21,790 bases of DNA from Pseudomonadota bacterium (GCA_023392225.1 JAEVZM010000713.1:1-21790), one strand, 5' to 3'; positions 7,261-15,891 are shown, counted from the stretch's first letter. The notes: generated by a model not told the origin, from the letters alone. Translations and numbers: made by a program.

Positions 7261-8463
7261 TCAGGTCGCGGCGGCGAGGCGCGCTCCGGGGGTGAAGCGG
7301 ATCGGCACCTGCCGGCGGCCGTAGACGATACCGATGGTGTCGGCTTCGACGACGCGGTCGAGGTCGACCGTGAAGTCGGGCAGGCGGGCGAAGACCTGCT
7401 CGAGCACGATACGGAGCTCGATCCGGGCGAGCGGCGCGCCGAGGCAGCGATGGGCGCCGACGCCGAAGGTCATGTGGCGGTTGGGCGTGCGGTCGAGCAC
7501 CAGCTCGCCCGCGTCGGGCCCGAAGGCGGCCTCGTCGCGGTTGGCGCTGGCCCACAGCATGAAGACGGTGTCGCCGGTCGGGATCGGCTGGCCGCAGATC
7601 TCGACGTCGCGGGTGACGGTGCGGGCGAAGCCCTGGACCGGGGCGTCGTAGCGCAGGAACTCCTCGACGGCGGTGGGGATCAGGGCGGGCTCGGCGCGGA
7701 GCCGCGCCTGGAGGTCGGGGCGGTTGCCGAGGGCGACGAAGATGTTGCTGACCGCCGCCATCACCGTGTCCATGCCGCCGAAGATGACCATGCGGACGAG
7801 GTCGATCACCTCCTGCCGGGTGGTCCTGCGTCCATCGCGCGACTGCGCGGCGAGGAGGCCGGAGATCATGTCGTCGCGCGGTTCGGCGATGCGGGCGTCG
7901 ACCTCGTCCTCGAGGCGCCTCGAGAAGGCGACGATCTCCTCGGTGGCGGCGAGGTTCTCCGGCGAGCCGGGCCGCGAATAGCCGGCGGTGTGGATCGGGT
8001 CGGCGAAGACGTGCCAGTCGGCCGGGTCCATGCCCAGGAGGTGCATGGTGGTCGAGGACGGCACCGGGTTGGCGAGCTCGGCGACGACGTCCGCCTCGCC
8101 CCGCTCGATGAAGCCGTCGATCGCGCGCTCGACCACGGTGCGGACGAACGGCTCGATCCGGGTCATCGCTGCCGGCGAGAAGTAGGGGATGAGGAAGGCC
8201 CGGTAGCGGTTCAGCTCCGGCGGGTCGGCCTGGAGAGGGATCAGCTTGCCGACATTGGTCGGCGGCACCACCACCTCGCGCGCCGAGGAGTAGGTGGCGT
8301 CGTCGCGGGCGACCGCGAACACCTCGTCGTAGCGCGACAGCAGCCAGTAGCCGCCATGCGCGGCGGAGTACGCCACCGGGCACTCCGCCCGCATCCTCTC
8401 GTAGAGACCGTACTTCTTCGCGCTGAAGTCGGGAGCGTGGTGGTCGAAGTCGATCTCTTTCAT
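7261..8463 (-). CDS. Cytochrome P450
   Basis: This 400-residue soluble bacterial P450 (heme monooxygenase, class I type) has all core motifs. They are the oxygen-activating I-helix GGMDT (229-233), the ExxR pair E268/R271 in EEFLRYDAP, and the heme-binding loop FGVGAHRC with the thiolate Cys340. The length is normal, and DHHAPDFSAKKYGLYERMRAECPV near the N-terminus is typical of CYP101/CYP105-like proteins. The ATG at 8463 is the first in-frame Met with standard family spacing. It lies downstream of the second BMP-protein gene on the same strand, across a 121-bp gap that contains a hairpin. No ferredoxin or reductase gene is nearby. The substrate is unknown; co-transcription with a substrate-binding protein would suggest an imported compound, but that is inference. 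Confidence 0.95.
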   Translation of the reverse strand: MKEIDFDHHAPDFSAKKYGLYERMRAECPVAYSAAHGGYWLLSRYDEVFAVARDDATYSSAREVVVPPTNVGKLIPLQADPPELNRYRAFLIPYFSPAAMTRIEPFVRTVVERAIDGFIERGEADVVAELANPVPSSTTMHLLGMDPADWHVFADPIHTAGYSRPGSPENLAATEEIVAFSRRLEDEVDARIAEPRDDMISGLLAAQSRDGRRTTRQEVIDLVRMVIFGGMDTVMAAVSNIFVALGNRPDLQARLRAEPALIPTAVEEFLRYDAPVQGFARTVTRDVEICGQPIPTGDTVFMLWASANRDEAAFGPDAGELVLDRTPNRHMTFGVGAHRCLGAPLARIELRIVLEQVFARLPDFTVDLDRVVEADTIGIVYGRRQVPIRFTPGARLAAAT

Positions 8464-8518
8464 GCCGCTCTCAGAGTTCGCCCGGGAGGCACCTTGGGTT
8501 GATGTCGTCGCGTGCTGC

Positions 8519-8543
8519 GGGGCGCGGCCTTCGGCCTCGCCCC
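8519..8543 (-). terminator. GC-rich hairpin between BMP protein 2 and P450 genes
   Basis: An interrupted inverted repeat with arms GGGGCG/CGCCCC and GGCC/GGCC around a 3-nt loop lies about 40 bp after the BMP protein 2 stop. No U-tract follows on the minus strand. It may partly terminate or stabilise the upstream transcript rather than end it fully. The rest of the 8464-8584 gap shows no clear promoter. Confidence 0.35.
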
Positions 8544-8584
8544 TCGGCGCGAGGGTGTCGCGTTCGGGCCAATTCGCGCGAACC

Positions 8585-9652
8585 TCACAACTCGGTGTTG
8601 AACGGCACCTCGAGCGTGCCGGCGATGATGTCGGCGCGGGCCTTCTCGATCTCGGGCCAGACTTCCTTGGCCTTGGCGACGAGATCGGCCGGGCCGGCCG
8701 TCTCGAAGTCGGGCGAGAGGACGAAGTCGATGACGCCGGTGCCGAGGCCGGAGGCGACGTGGCCGCCCTTGAAATCGGGGCCGATCGCCTTCGACACCTC
8801 GTTGTAGAGCGACTTGCCGAAGTCGAGCTCGACGATGGCGATCACCGACTGGGGGCCGAGCGGGAACTGGGCGCGCGAGCCGGCGCTGACCATCCGGCCC
8901 TCGCCCTCGTTGGCGGCCTGGATGATGCCGGTGTCGGTCGCCGCGGCATCGGTCTGGATGTAGTCGACCCCGTCCTGGAACATCTGGGTCGAGATCTCCT
9001 GGCCCTTTGCCGGGTCCTGGAACGAGCCGGCGAAGGCGCCGGTGACGGTGATGTCCGGGCTGACGCTCGCCGCGGCGGCCTTGATGGCGTTGAGGTCGGC
9101 ATTGAGCGGCGGCAGGCTGACGCCGCCGATATAGCCGAGCTTGCCCGACTTCGAGACCTTGGCGCCGAAGAGGCCGGAGAGGTAGCAGCCGAGATAGTAG
9201 TCGTAGGAGACGGTGACGACGTTCGGCATCGTCGGCTCGAAGGGGTCGCCGAAGAGCTGGATGAACTTCGTGTCCGGGTACTTCGGCGCGAGCGCCTTGA
9301 TCGGCTCGGCGACCTCGTTGAAGGTCGACACGATCACCTTGGCGCCGGCCTCGGCGAGGCTCTCGAAGATCTGCGCGAAGGTCGCCGAATCCTGCGCGTA
9401 GATGGCGCGGGTCGGGAAGCCCTGCTCGTCGGAGAGCTGCTTGAGGGAGGCGATCATCGAATCGACCGGGCCGTTGTCGCCGGCGGCCTGGGTGTGGACC
9501 AGGGCGACCAGCCCGCCGTCCTGCGCCGCGGCGAGCCGGGGGAGGAGGAGGCTGCCGGCGCCGCCGACCAGCGCGGCACCGGCGGTCGTCTTGAGAAAGC
9601 CCCGGCGCGACAGGGCGCCTGCTCCGAAACTGGGATTATCTGACGTGCTCAT
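8585..9652 (-). CDS. BMP-family ABC substrate-binding protein 2 (Tat-exported paralogue)
   Basis: This 355-residue protein is a close paralogue of the BMP protein at 5817-6872. The mature parts align without visible gaps at roughly 85% identity by eye, including YDYYLGCYLSGLFG and the identical C-terminus VPFNTEL. It has its own twin-arginine signal (LSRRGFLKTTAG, Arg16-Arg17) and likely cleavage after AAA near residue 43. GGAGG lies about six bases before the ATG at 9652. Differences cluster around MVSAGSRAQFPLGPQ and the DFETA segment near the C-terminus, which could alter ligand choice. It has no adjacent ATPase or permease of its own, so it may share those at 2289-5793. It is divergent from an AraC-family regulator, with an AT-rich palindromic region between them. 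Confidence 0.93.
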   Translation of the reverse strand: MSTSDNPSFGAGALSRRGFLKTTAGAALVGGAGSLLLPRLAAAQDGGLVALVHTQAAGDNGPVDSMIASLKQLSDEQGFPTRAIYAQDSATFAQIFESLAEAGAKVIVSTFNEVAEPIKALAPKYPDTKFIQLFGDPFEPTMPNVVTVSYDYYLGCYLSGLFGAKVSKSGKLGYIGGVSLPPLNADLNAIKAAAASVSPDITVTGAFAGSFQDPAKGQEISTQMFQDGVDYIQTDAAATDTGIIQAANEGEGRMVSAGSRAQFPLGPQSVIAIVELDFGKSLYNEVSKAIGPDFKGGHVASGLGTGVIDFVLSPDFETAGPADLVAKAKEVWPEIEKARADIIAGTLEVPFNTEL

Positions 9653-9751
9653 CGCGGCCTCCGTTCGAAACCGGCCGATCCCCGCCCATGGCCGGATGCA
9701 GCCCTCAATCCCTCATCAAACACCGCGCGGAAAAGGCTCCGCAAGGCACGG

Positions 9752-9786
9752 ATTGATTTTCGAATAGCACTATTCAATGATTTTTC
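9752..9786. promoter_or_regulatory. AT-rich divergent control region with a palindrome
   Basis: In otherwise GC-rich DNA this short AT-rich island carries the perfect inverted repeat GAATAG-CA-CTATTC (9762-9775). It is flanked by ATTGA/TCAAT arms and two TGATTTT direct repeats (9754 and 9778). It lies between the divergent BMP protein 2 and AraC-family genes, and is a likely promoter and regulator-binding site for one or both. Which protein binds is not known. Confidence 0.45.
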
Positions 9787-9834
9787 CGCGTTGCGGCATG
9801 CGGCGGGACTGGCGCGCCGGAGGCTCGGGGGCGG

Positions 9835-10737
9835 ATGCGGGGCGAAAGGGACGATCTGGTGCCCGCACGGCGGACGACGGTGCCGATCCCGCTGCCGGCG
9901 CCGCTCGTCACCGAGGGCTCGCGCGCCGAGGCGACGCGCGCCCGTGTCGTCGACCTGCCGCGGCTCCGCTGGGCGGCGCGCTGCCACGACCGCCAGTTCG
10001 ACGGTGGCAGCGTCGCGGCCCATGCCCATGACGAGCCGGAACTGGTGTTCTGCACCCGCGGGCGGACCACGGTGACGGTCGACGGCCAGGTGCTCGATGC
10101 GGTGCCGGGCGATCTCTACGTGCTGCCGCCACGCCGGCCGCATGCGCTTTCCGGCGAGGGACCGTGGGAGAACATCTGCGTCCTCTATGCCGGGGCCGGG
10201 GCGATGATCGACACCGGGGCGCGGACGATCGCGGTCGGCACCGGCCACCGGGTCCGGCGCTGGCTCGGCGATCTCTGCGCCCTCCATGACGGCCGGCCCG
10301 AGGCGCCGGGACCGGTGGCGGACGCGCTGCTCCTCGCCATTCTTGCCGACATCGCCGAGATCGAGCGCCGGAGCGACCGGCTGCGCTCGCTCCACCCCCG
10401 GCTCGCGGCGGCGCTCGACTACCTTCACGCCCGGGTCGCCGAGCCGGTGAGCGCCGCCGAGCTCGCCCGCGCCACCCGCACCAGCTACAGCCACCTCGGT
10501 GCGCTGTTCCGGGCCCGCTTCGGCTGCGGCCCGCTCGACTACCACCGGGCGCAGCGGATGGAGGAGGCGCGGACCCTCTTGCGCGATCCCCATCTCGGCG
10601 TCGGCGCGGTGGCGCGCCGGCTCGGCTTCGACGACGTCAGCTACTTCGTCCGCGTCTTCAGGAAGAGCTGCGGCGCCTCGCCGAGCCGCTGGCGCCGGGA
10701 GACGGCCTCCGGCCCGAGGATCGACGTCGCCGGCTAG
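9835..10737 (+). CDS. AraC-family transcriptional regulator with cupin sensor domain
   Basis: This 300-residue regulator has an N-terminal cupin-like AraC ligand domain at about 35-130, with HAHDEPELVFCTRG and VPGDLYVLPPRRPHAL. The C-terminal double helix-turn-helix spans about 185-290: AAELARATRTSYSHLGALFRARFG forms the first HTH, and VGAVARRLGFDDVSYFVRVFRK the second. It is transcribed divergently from the second BMP-protein gene, so control of that gene and the P450 is the simplest hypothesis. The ligand is unknown. The start at 9835 is the longest ATG; a GTG at 9862 is an alternative that would not remove any domain. Confidence 0.9.
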   Translation: MRGERDDLVPARRTTVPIPLPAPLVTEGSRAEATRARVVDLPRLRWAARCHDRQFDGGSVAAHAHDEPELVFCTRGRTTVTVDGQVLDAVPGDLYVLPPRRPHALSGEGPWENICVLYAGAGAMIDTGARTIAVGTGHRVRRWLGDLCALHDGRPEAPGPVADALLLAILADIAEIERRSDRLRSLHPRLAAALDYLHARVAEPVSAAELARATRTSYSHLGALFRARFGCGPLDYHRAQRMEEARTLLRDPHLGVGAVARRLGFDDVSYFVRVFRKSCGASPSRWRRETASGPRIDVAG

Positions 10738-10810
10738 AGGCTCGTCGCGGGAATCGCGGGTTGCGGGCCCGGTATCGAAGCGGCGACAATGCCCGCGAGG
10801 CAGGCAGGCG

Positions 10811-11779
10811 ATGACACGCATCTCGATCACTTCGGCGGAGTTCGACGCGGCGCACCGCGTGGCGGCGTTCCAGGACACGGTCTCGCACATCTGCAAGCTC
10901 GAGATCACGCCGGACGACCCGACCGGGTTCAGCTCGGAGACGACGATCGGCGTCTTGCCCGGCCTCATCACCGGCTGGGGCGCGCACTCATCCTCGACGG
11001 CGGTGCGAACGGCTGCGCTGGCGGCCGAGTCCGGCGACAACGTCATGATCCATGCGCCGCTCGCCGGGGCCTATGGCATGCACCAGAGCGGCGGCGAGGC
11101 GGTAGCCTGCGCGCCGGGCTCGATCTACATGGACCCGAACGAGGTGCCGGGCACGGTCCGCTTCATCGAGGAGCGGACCGAGGCATTCTACGTCTCGGTG
11201 CCGCGCGCGCTGCTCGCGCCGGCGACGGACGGCCTCAATCGCTCGCTCCGGCGGCTCCGTCCGGTCACGCCCGAGTGGCAGTTGCTCCTCGCCTATGCCC
11301 GCAGCCTGCACGCCGCCGCGGACCGGCTGTCGCCGGAGGCGATGGCGCTCGGTGCGGCCCATGTCCACGACCTGGCGCTGGTCGCCCTCGGCACCGATCG
11401 CGACACCGCGCATGTCGCGGCAGGACGGGGCGTTCGCGCGGCGCGGCTCCGTGCGGTGAAGGCCGACATCGCGCGGAACCTCGGCACGATGCGGCTCTCG
11501 ATCAGCGACGTGGCGCGGCGCGAGGGCATCTCCGAGCGCTACGTCCGGGCGCTGTTCGCGGCCGAGGGGACCAGCTTCCGCCAATACGTGCTCGACTGTC
11601 GGCTGCTGCGCGCCCATCGCCTCCTCCGCGACCCGGCTCGCGGCGCGCAGACGATCGCCGCGATCGCGCTCGAGGCCAGCTTCGGCGACCTGTCGTGGTT
11701 CAACACGACGTTCCGCCGCCGCTTCGGCGCAACGCCCTCCGACGTCCGGGCCGAGGCGCTCGCGCGCCTGCTCGGCTGA
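10811..11779 (+). CDS. AraC-family transcriptional regulator (AraC-binding-like domain 2 type)
   Basis: A 322-residue regulator whose N-terminal two thirds resemble the AraC-binding-like domain found in proteins such as FeaR: MTRISITSAEFDAAHRVAAF is followed by a beta-rich sensor, with MIHAPLAGAYGMHQSG inside it. The C-terminal HTH_18 domain (about 220-318) includes SISDVARREGISERYVRALF and IAAIALEASFGDLSWFNTTF. AGGCAGG precedes the ATG at 10811. It follows the first AraC gene by 73 bp on the same strand, so they may be co-transcribed. It is not obviously a duplicate of that gene, since the sensor domains differ. The next gene on the strand encodes a VWA protein. Target genes and effector are unknown. 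Confidence 0.9.
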   Translation: MTRISITSAEFDAAHRVAAFQDTVSHICKLEITPDDPTGFSSETTIGVLPGLITGWGAHSSSTAVRTAALAAESGDNVMIHAPLAGAYGMHQSGGEAVACAPGSIYMDPNEVPGTVRFIEERTEAFYVSVPRALLAPATDGLNRSLRRLRPVTPEWQLLLAYARSLHAAADRLSPEAMALGAAHVHDLALVALGTDRDTAHVAAGRGVRAARLRAVKADIARNLGTMRLSISDVARREGISERYVRALFAAEGTSFRQYVLDCRLLRAHRLLRDPARGAQTIAAIALEASFGDLSWFNTTFRRRFGATPSDVRAEALARLLG

Positions 11780-11921
11780 GGCGGGTTGTTCCGCCTGGCC
11801 ATGGTCCGCTACCGTCCAACCCAAGAGCAGGGCCGCGCCCGCCGGTAGATTCCTCGCCCTGCCGTTTCGATTCGACGTGGCGCGCGCCCTGCGTGCCGCC
11901 TCCCACGCAGAAGAGGCCCGG

Positions 11922-13916
11922 ATGATCCGTCTTGCCATCGCCCCCGTGATCGCGCGCTTGATCGCCTTCGTGCTCCTCGCCGTCGTTGCCGCCGCTCCCC
12001 AGGCGGAGGCGGCGGGCAGCGACCGGGCGACCGTCCTCATCCTCGACGCGTCGGGCTCGATGTGGGGAGAGCTGCCCGAGGGGCGCACCAAGATCGAGGT
12101 GGCGCGGGACGTCCTCTCCGGGTTCCTCGCCTCGCGCGACGGCTCGGTGCCGCTCGGCGTCATCGCCTATGGCCATAACCGGAAGGGCGACTGCGGCGAT
12201 ATCGAGCTGATCGCGCCGGTCGGGGTCCAGGACGGCGGCGCGCTGGCCACACGGCTGAGCAAGATCGCGCCGAAGGGCAAGACGCCGCTCGGCCAGAGTC
12301 TCCGCATGGCGGCCGGCGCCATCCCGCCGACGGCCGAGGAGGCCGATATCGTGCTCGTCACCGACGGGCTCGAGACCTGTGGCGTGAGCCCCTGCATGGT
12401 CGCCGAGGAGCTGGCGGCGGCGGGCATCCGCATCCGCGCCCATGTCGTCGGCTTCGGGCTGACCGAGGACGAGGTCGATACGCTCGCCTGCGTGCCCGAC
12501 CGGACCGGCGGCCTCCTGCTCCGCGCGGAGGACGGTACTGCGCTCGCCGAGGCGCTGGCCCGGACGACGGCCGAGGTCGATACCCCGGCGGCGGGTCCCG
12601 TGCCGATGGCGACCATCCGCGACCGCGGACCCTATGCCGCGATCGGCGAGGCCGCGGTGATCGACGTCCGCGTCACCCAGGCGGGGCTGGAGCAGGGGGG
12701 CGCGGCGCTGGCGCTCCGGCTCTACGGGATGGGCGGCGACGGCGCTGCGGGCGAGCCGATCACCTATTCGACCCTCGACGGTGCCGAGGGGGTGAAGGAG
12801 GCCGCGATCACCCTTCCGGCCGCGCCCGGACGCTACCTGCTGCGCCTCGAGACCTGGGCGGGCGAGCCGCTCGCCGAGCTGGTCATGGAGACGGAGGCCG
12901 ATCCGGCCGTCATGCTCCAGGCGCCGCCGTCGGTGGCACCGGGGTCGCCGATCGCGCTCGACATCACCGGCAGCCAGCTCCGCAACGATTCGATCGAGAT
13001 CTGGAAGGGCGAGGCCCAGATCGACTGGGGGCGCTACCTGCATGAATATGCCGCCGGCCAGCCGCTGCTGGCGCCGGCCGAGCCGGGCACCTACGACCTG
13101 GTCTACAAGGGCTATGACGCCGGCGGCGAGCGGGTCGAGAAGGCGCGGGTCGCCATCGATGTCGGCGTGGTCAATGACGACGCGACCGGCGCCGCCACGA
13201 CGGCGGTGGCCGGCGACCCGGACGACGGACACGGCCCCGACGGCGAGACCGACGGCACGCCCTGGACCGACTATGCCTATCACTGCCTCAAGGCGAAGCC
13301 GTGCGACGTCACCGACGCCGGGACCGGGCTCACCTTCCGCCTGCCGGCGGGCTGGGTGGCGACCGAGCCGAGCGTGACGCCGATGACGGTGGGACCGGCC
13401 GAGGCGGGGGTCAAGAACCCGCTGCCCCATGTCGAGTTCTACGAGGCAGGTGGCAACCTCAGCACCATCGTCCTCAACCCGCACCAGTGGCTCGAATCGA
13501 ACGGTTTCTGCCAGGCGACCCGGGCCGGGCCGCGCTGCATGTTCCGGAGCGCCTCGCGGCCCGACGACGACCCGGCCTATGCGGCCTTCGCGCAGCTCCA
13601 GGTCTCGCTCACCACCGGCACGGTGACGCGGCGCTGCGGCATGGATGCGGACTGCACCTTCGCCCATCCCGACCCGGCGATCGCCGGCACCATGCCGTGG
13701 AGCTGGTCGGTCGAGCGCGGCCGGCGGCTCGACGACGGGCAGATCGCGACCTGGTTCTTCGACCGCGATCCGGCCGGCAACTTCAAGCTGATCGGGCTCA
13801 ACCAGCCGGACGGCGAGAACTGCTCACCGAGCGCGCTCGGCCAGCTGTGCGAATTCACGCCCTACATCTCGACCGAGGAATTCGAGCTGATTCGAAGCAC
13901 GCTCCGCGGCGGCTAG
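11922..13916 (+). CDS. Secreted VWA-domain protein with cysteine-paired C-terminal domain
   Basis: This 664-residue protein starts with a signal peptide (hydrophobic residues 5-25, likely cleavage near AEA-AG at 30-31). A von Willebrand factor A domain follows (about 35-225), with an intact metal-site motif DASGS (42-46) and the downstream LVTDGLETC. Middle beta-rich segments (about 230-430) and an acidic linker (DDGHGPDGETDG) lead to a C-terminal domain of about 220 residues. In that domain eight cysteines form an alternating series: CX5C at 455/461, CX8C at 530/539, CX5C at 572/578 and CX8C at 634/643. They are probably disulfides in the periplasm. The ATG at 11922 is preferred over an upstream GTG because it has AGAAGAGG before it and begins the signal peptide. 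Function is unknown; binding or adhesion is typical of VWA proteins. It converges with the NIPSNAP gene, 4 bp away. Confidence 0.88.
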   Translation: MIRLAIAPVIARLIAFVLLAVVAAAPQAEAAGSDRATVLILDASGSMWGELPEGRTKIEVARDVLSGFLASRDGSVPLGVIAYGHNRKGDCGDIELIAPVGVQDGGALATRLSKIAPKGKTPLGQSLRMAAGAIPPTAEEADIVLVTDGLETCGVSPCMVAEELAAAGIRIRAHVVGFGLTEDEVDTLACVPDRTGGLLLRAEDGTALAEALARTTAEVDTPAAGPVPMATIRDRGPYAAIGEAAVIDVRVTQAGLEQGGAALALRLYGMGGDGAAGEPITYSTLDGAEGVKEAAITLPAAPGRYLLRLETWAGEPLAELVMETEADPAVMLQAPPSVAPGSPIALDITGSQLRNDSIEIWKGEAQIDWGRYLHEYAAGQPLLAPAEPGTYDLVYKGYDAGGERVEKARVAIDVGVVNDDATGAATTAVAGDPDDGHGPDGETDGTPWTDYAYHCLKAKPCDVTDAGTGLTFRLPAGWVATEPSVTPMTVGPAEAGVKNPLPHVEFYEAGGNLSTIVLNPHQWLESNGFCQATRAGPRCMFRSASRPDDDPAYAAFAQLQVSLTTGTVTRRCGMDADCTFAHPDPAIAGTMPWSWSVERGRRLDDGQIATWFFDRDPAGNFKLIGLNQPDGENCSPSALGQLCEFTPYISTEEFELIRSTLRGG

Positions 13917-13920
13917 CCGG

Positions 13921-14244
13921 TCACGCGCCGAGGGGCGAGGACGCGGTCGGGCGGAGGATCTTCACCTCCTGCGTCTCGATCGCGTTCATCGCCCAGATGG
14001 CGTTGATATAGGCCTGCCACTCCGGGTCGGCGTTCATCGCGGCGCGCTTCCGGTCGCGCTCGTCGAGGCTCTCCCAGCCCCACAGGATCACGGTCTGGTG
14101 GACGTTGCCGAACTCGGTGGTGAGAAGGCCGAGGAAGGTGCCGAGATGGCGCTTCTGGATCGGCAGGCCCTCGGCCTCGTACTTCTTGAGCCAGGGGGCC
14201 AGCGTTCCGGGGCGGAAGGTGTAGGTGCGGTGCTCGATCAGCAA
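13921..14244 (-). CDS. NIPSNAP-family protein
   Basis: This is a 107-residue single-domain NIPSNAP protein (dimeric alpha-beta barrel fold) of uncertain biochemical role. The start is a TTG at 14244, preceded by AAGGA with 8-base spacing. Beginning there gives MLIEHRTYTFRPG, which aligns with the usual family N-terminus of the form M-x-x-E-x-RTYT-x-x-PG. Other conserved features are WLKKYEAEG, LGTFLGLLTTEFG and the W-x-W-x-S-L-D-E-R-D-R-KR stretch. Small NIPSNAP genes often accompany oxidoreductases and ring-cleaving enzymes in bacterial catabolic operons. Here the gene follows the GMC oxidoreductase by 16 bp and is the last gene of that transcript. Confidence 0.9.
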   Translation of the reverse strand: MLIEHRTYTFRPGTLAPWLKKYEAEGLPIQKRHLGTFLGLLTTEFGNVHQTVILWGWESLDERDRKRAAMNADPEWQAYINAIWAMNAIETQEVKILRPTASSPLGA

Positions 14245-14260
14245 CGGTTCGGTCCTTCTT

Positions 14261-15886
14261 TCAGCGGTCGTTGAGGATCATGTCGGCGGCCTTCTCGCCG
14301 ATCATGATGGTCGGGGCGTTGGTGTTGCCCGAGGAGATGATCGGCATGATCGAGGCGTCGGCGACGCGGAGGCCGTCGAGGCCGCGGACGCGGAGCCTGT
14401 GGTCGACCACGGCGTCCTCGTCGGGTCCCATCCGGCAGGTGCCGACGGGATGAAGCGTGGTGCCGCCGGCCTGGCGGAGCCACTGGATGAGGTCGGCATC
14501 CGACACCTTCTCCGGCCCAGGCGCGAGCTCGGGGCCGATGATGTCGGCGAAGGCCGGCTGGCGCATCACCTCGCGCAGCAGCCGCACGCCGGCGATGGTG
14601 GTGTCCTTGTCGAACTGGGTGGCGAGGTAGTTGGCGAAGATCTTCGGCGGGTCGCGCGGGTCGGCGGAGCGGAGCGTCAGGTGGCCCCGCGATTCCGGGT
14701 TCACCGGACCCACCCGGATCGTGATGCCGTGGTTGTCGCCGACGCGGGCGGTCGAGCGGAGCTTCGGCCAGTGGAGGTTGGCGGTCTTCTCCAGCGCCGG
14801 CATGAAATGGGCCTGGATGTCGGGCGCCATCAGCCCGTCGCGGGAGCGGAGGAACGCGCCGCCCTCGTAGGGGAAGGTGGTGGTGACGCCCTCGCCGAAG
14901 AGGGCACCGCGGATCACCGCGAAGGTGATCCGGTCGGCACGGAGGTCGCTGTAGAGCGAGACCGGCTCGGTGATCTCGTAGACGAGGCAGCAGTCGACGT
15001 GGTCCTGGAGGTTCCTACCGACGCCGGGGAGGTGGTGCACCGGGGCGATGCGGTGGGCCTTGAGGGCGTCCGCGTCGCCGATGCCGGAGAGCATCAGGAT
15101 CTGCGGCGAGCCGATGGCGCCGGCCGAGAGCACGATCTCGCGTGCCGCGATGGCCCGGTGGCGGGCGTCGCCGCGGGCATAGTCGACCGCGACCGCGCGG
15201 CCGTTCTCGACGACGATGCGCTCGGTCAGCGCATGGGTGACGACGGTGAGGTTCGGGCGGCGCATGACCGGACGGAGGAAGGCGCGCGACGTGCTGTGGC
15301 GCTTGCCGTTCCGGATGGTGAAGTCGTAGCGGCCGAAGCCGTCCTGGCTGGCGCCGTTGAAGTCGTCATTGCGCTCGTAGCCGGCCTCGACCCCGGCCGC
15401 GACGAAGCGGTCGAACAGCGGGTTCCGCCCTCGCGCCCGCGTGACGGAGAGCGGCCCGTCGCCGCCGTGGAAATCGTCGCGGCGCTGGGCGTGCGTCTCG
15501 GACTTGCGGAAGTAGGGCAGCACCTCGGCATAGGACCAGCCAGGGTTGCCCATCTGCGCCCAGCGGTCGTAATCGGCGGCGTTGCCGCGGACATAGATCA
15601 TGCCGTTGATGGTCGAGCTGCCGCCGAGCGCCTTGCCGCGCGGCCAGTAGATGCGGCGGTTGTCGAGCTCGGGCTCCGGCTCGGTGTCGAAGCGCCAGTT
15701 GTAGATGCCCGAGTGCATCAGCTTGCCCATCAACATCGGCAGGCGGACGAGCGGATGGCGATCCTTCGCGCCGGCCTCGATGAGCAGCACCGAGACGTCC
15801 GGGTCGGCGGAGAGCCGGTTGGCGAGGACGCAGCCGGCCGAGCCGGCGCCGATGACGATGTAATCGTAGGTGTCGGCCCGGGCCAT
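14261..15886 (-). CDS. GMC-family FAD-dependent oxidoreductase (choline-dehydrogenase-like)
   Basis: A 541-residue flavoprotein that oxidises an alcohol to an aldehyde or ketone. The N-terminal FAD-binding motif is VIGAGSAGCVLANRL, with GxGxxG at 13-18. GMC signature 1 follows (PRGKALGGSSTINGMIYVRG, near 85-105). The catalytic pair is His479 in LHPVGTCRMG and Asn523 in SGNTNAP. Length is normal for choline and alkanol dehydrogenase types. No signal peptide is seen, so it is cytoplasmic. The ATG at 15886 gives the standard N-terminus; the upstream extension of the open frame overlaps the UDG-like gene and is not coding. The gap to that gene is only 5 bp, so the two are co-transcribed. The true substrate is not identifiable; a sugar or nucleoside-derived alcohol is suggested by context only. 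Confidence 0.93.
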   Translation of the reverse strand: MARADTYDYIVIGAGSAGCVLANRLSADPDVSVLLIEAGAKDRHPLVRLPMLMGKLMHSGIYNWRFDTEPEPELDNRRIYWPRGKALGGSSTINGMIYVRGNAADYDRWAQMGNPGWSYAEVLPYFRKSETHAQRRDDFHGGDGPLSVTRARGRNPLFDRFVAAGVEAGYERNDDFNGASQDGFGRYDFTIRNGKRHSTSRAFLRPVMRRPNLTVVTHALTERIVVENGRAVAVDYARGDARHRAIAAREIVLSAGAIGSPQILMLSGIGDADALKAHRIAPVHHLPGVGRNLQDHVDCCLVYEITEPVSLYSDLRADRITFAVIRGALFGEGVTTTFPYEGGAFLRSRDGLMAPDIQAHFMPALEKTANLHWPKLRSTARVGDNHGITIRVGPVNPESRGHLTLRSADPRDPPKIFANYLATQFDKDTTIAGVRLLREVMRQPAFADIIGPELAPGPEKVSDADLIQWLRQAGGTTLHPVGTCRMGPDEDAVVDHRLRVRGLDGLRVADASIMPIISSGNTNAPTIMIGEKAADMILNDR

Positions 15887-15891
15887 GGCGG

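Noticed and set aside
13160..13185. A GGTCAATGAC segment as another RutR site
   Set aside because: It lies inside the VWA coding region and is not palindromic.
11700..13667. A 655-codon minus-strand open frame opposite the VWA gene
   Set aside because: Antisense shadow; arginine/glycine-rich with no domain, while the plus strand encodes a signal peptide, a VWA metal site and ordered cysteines.
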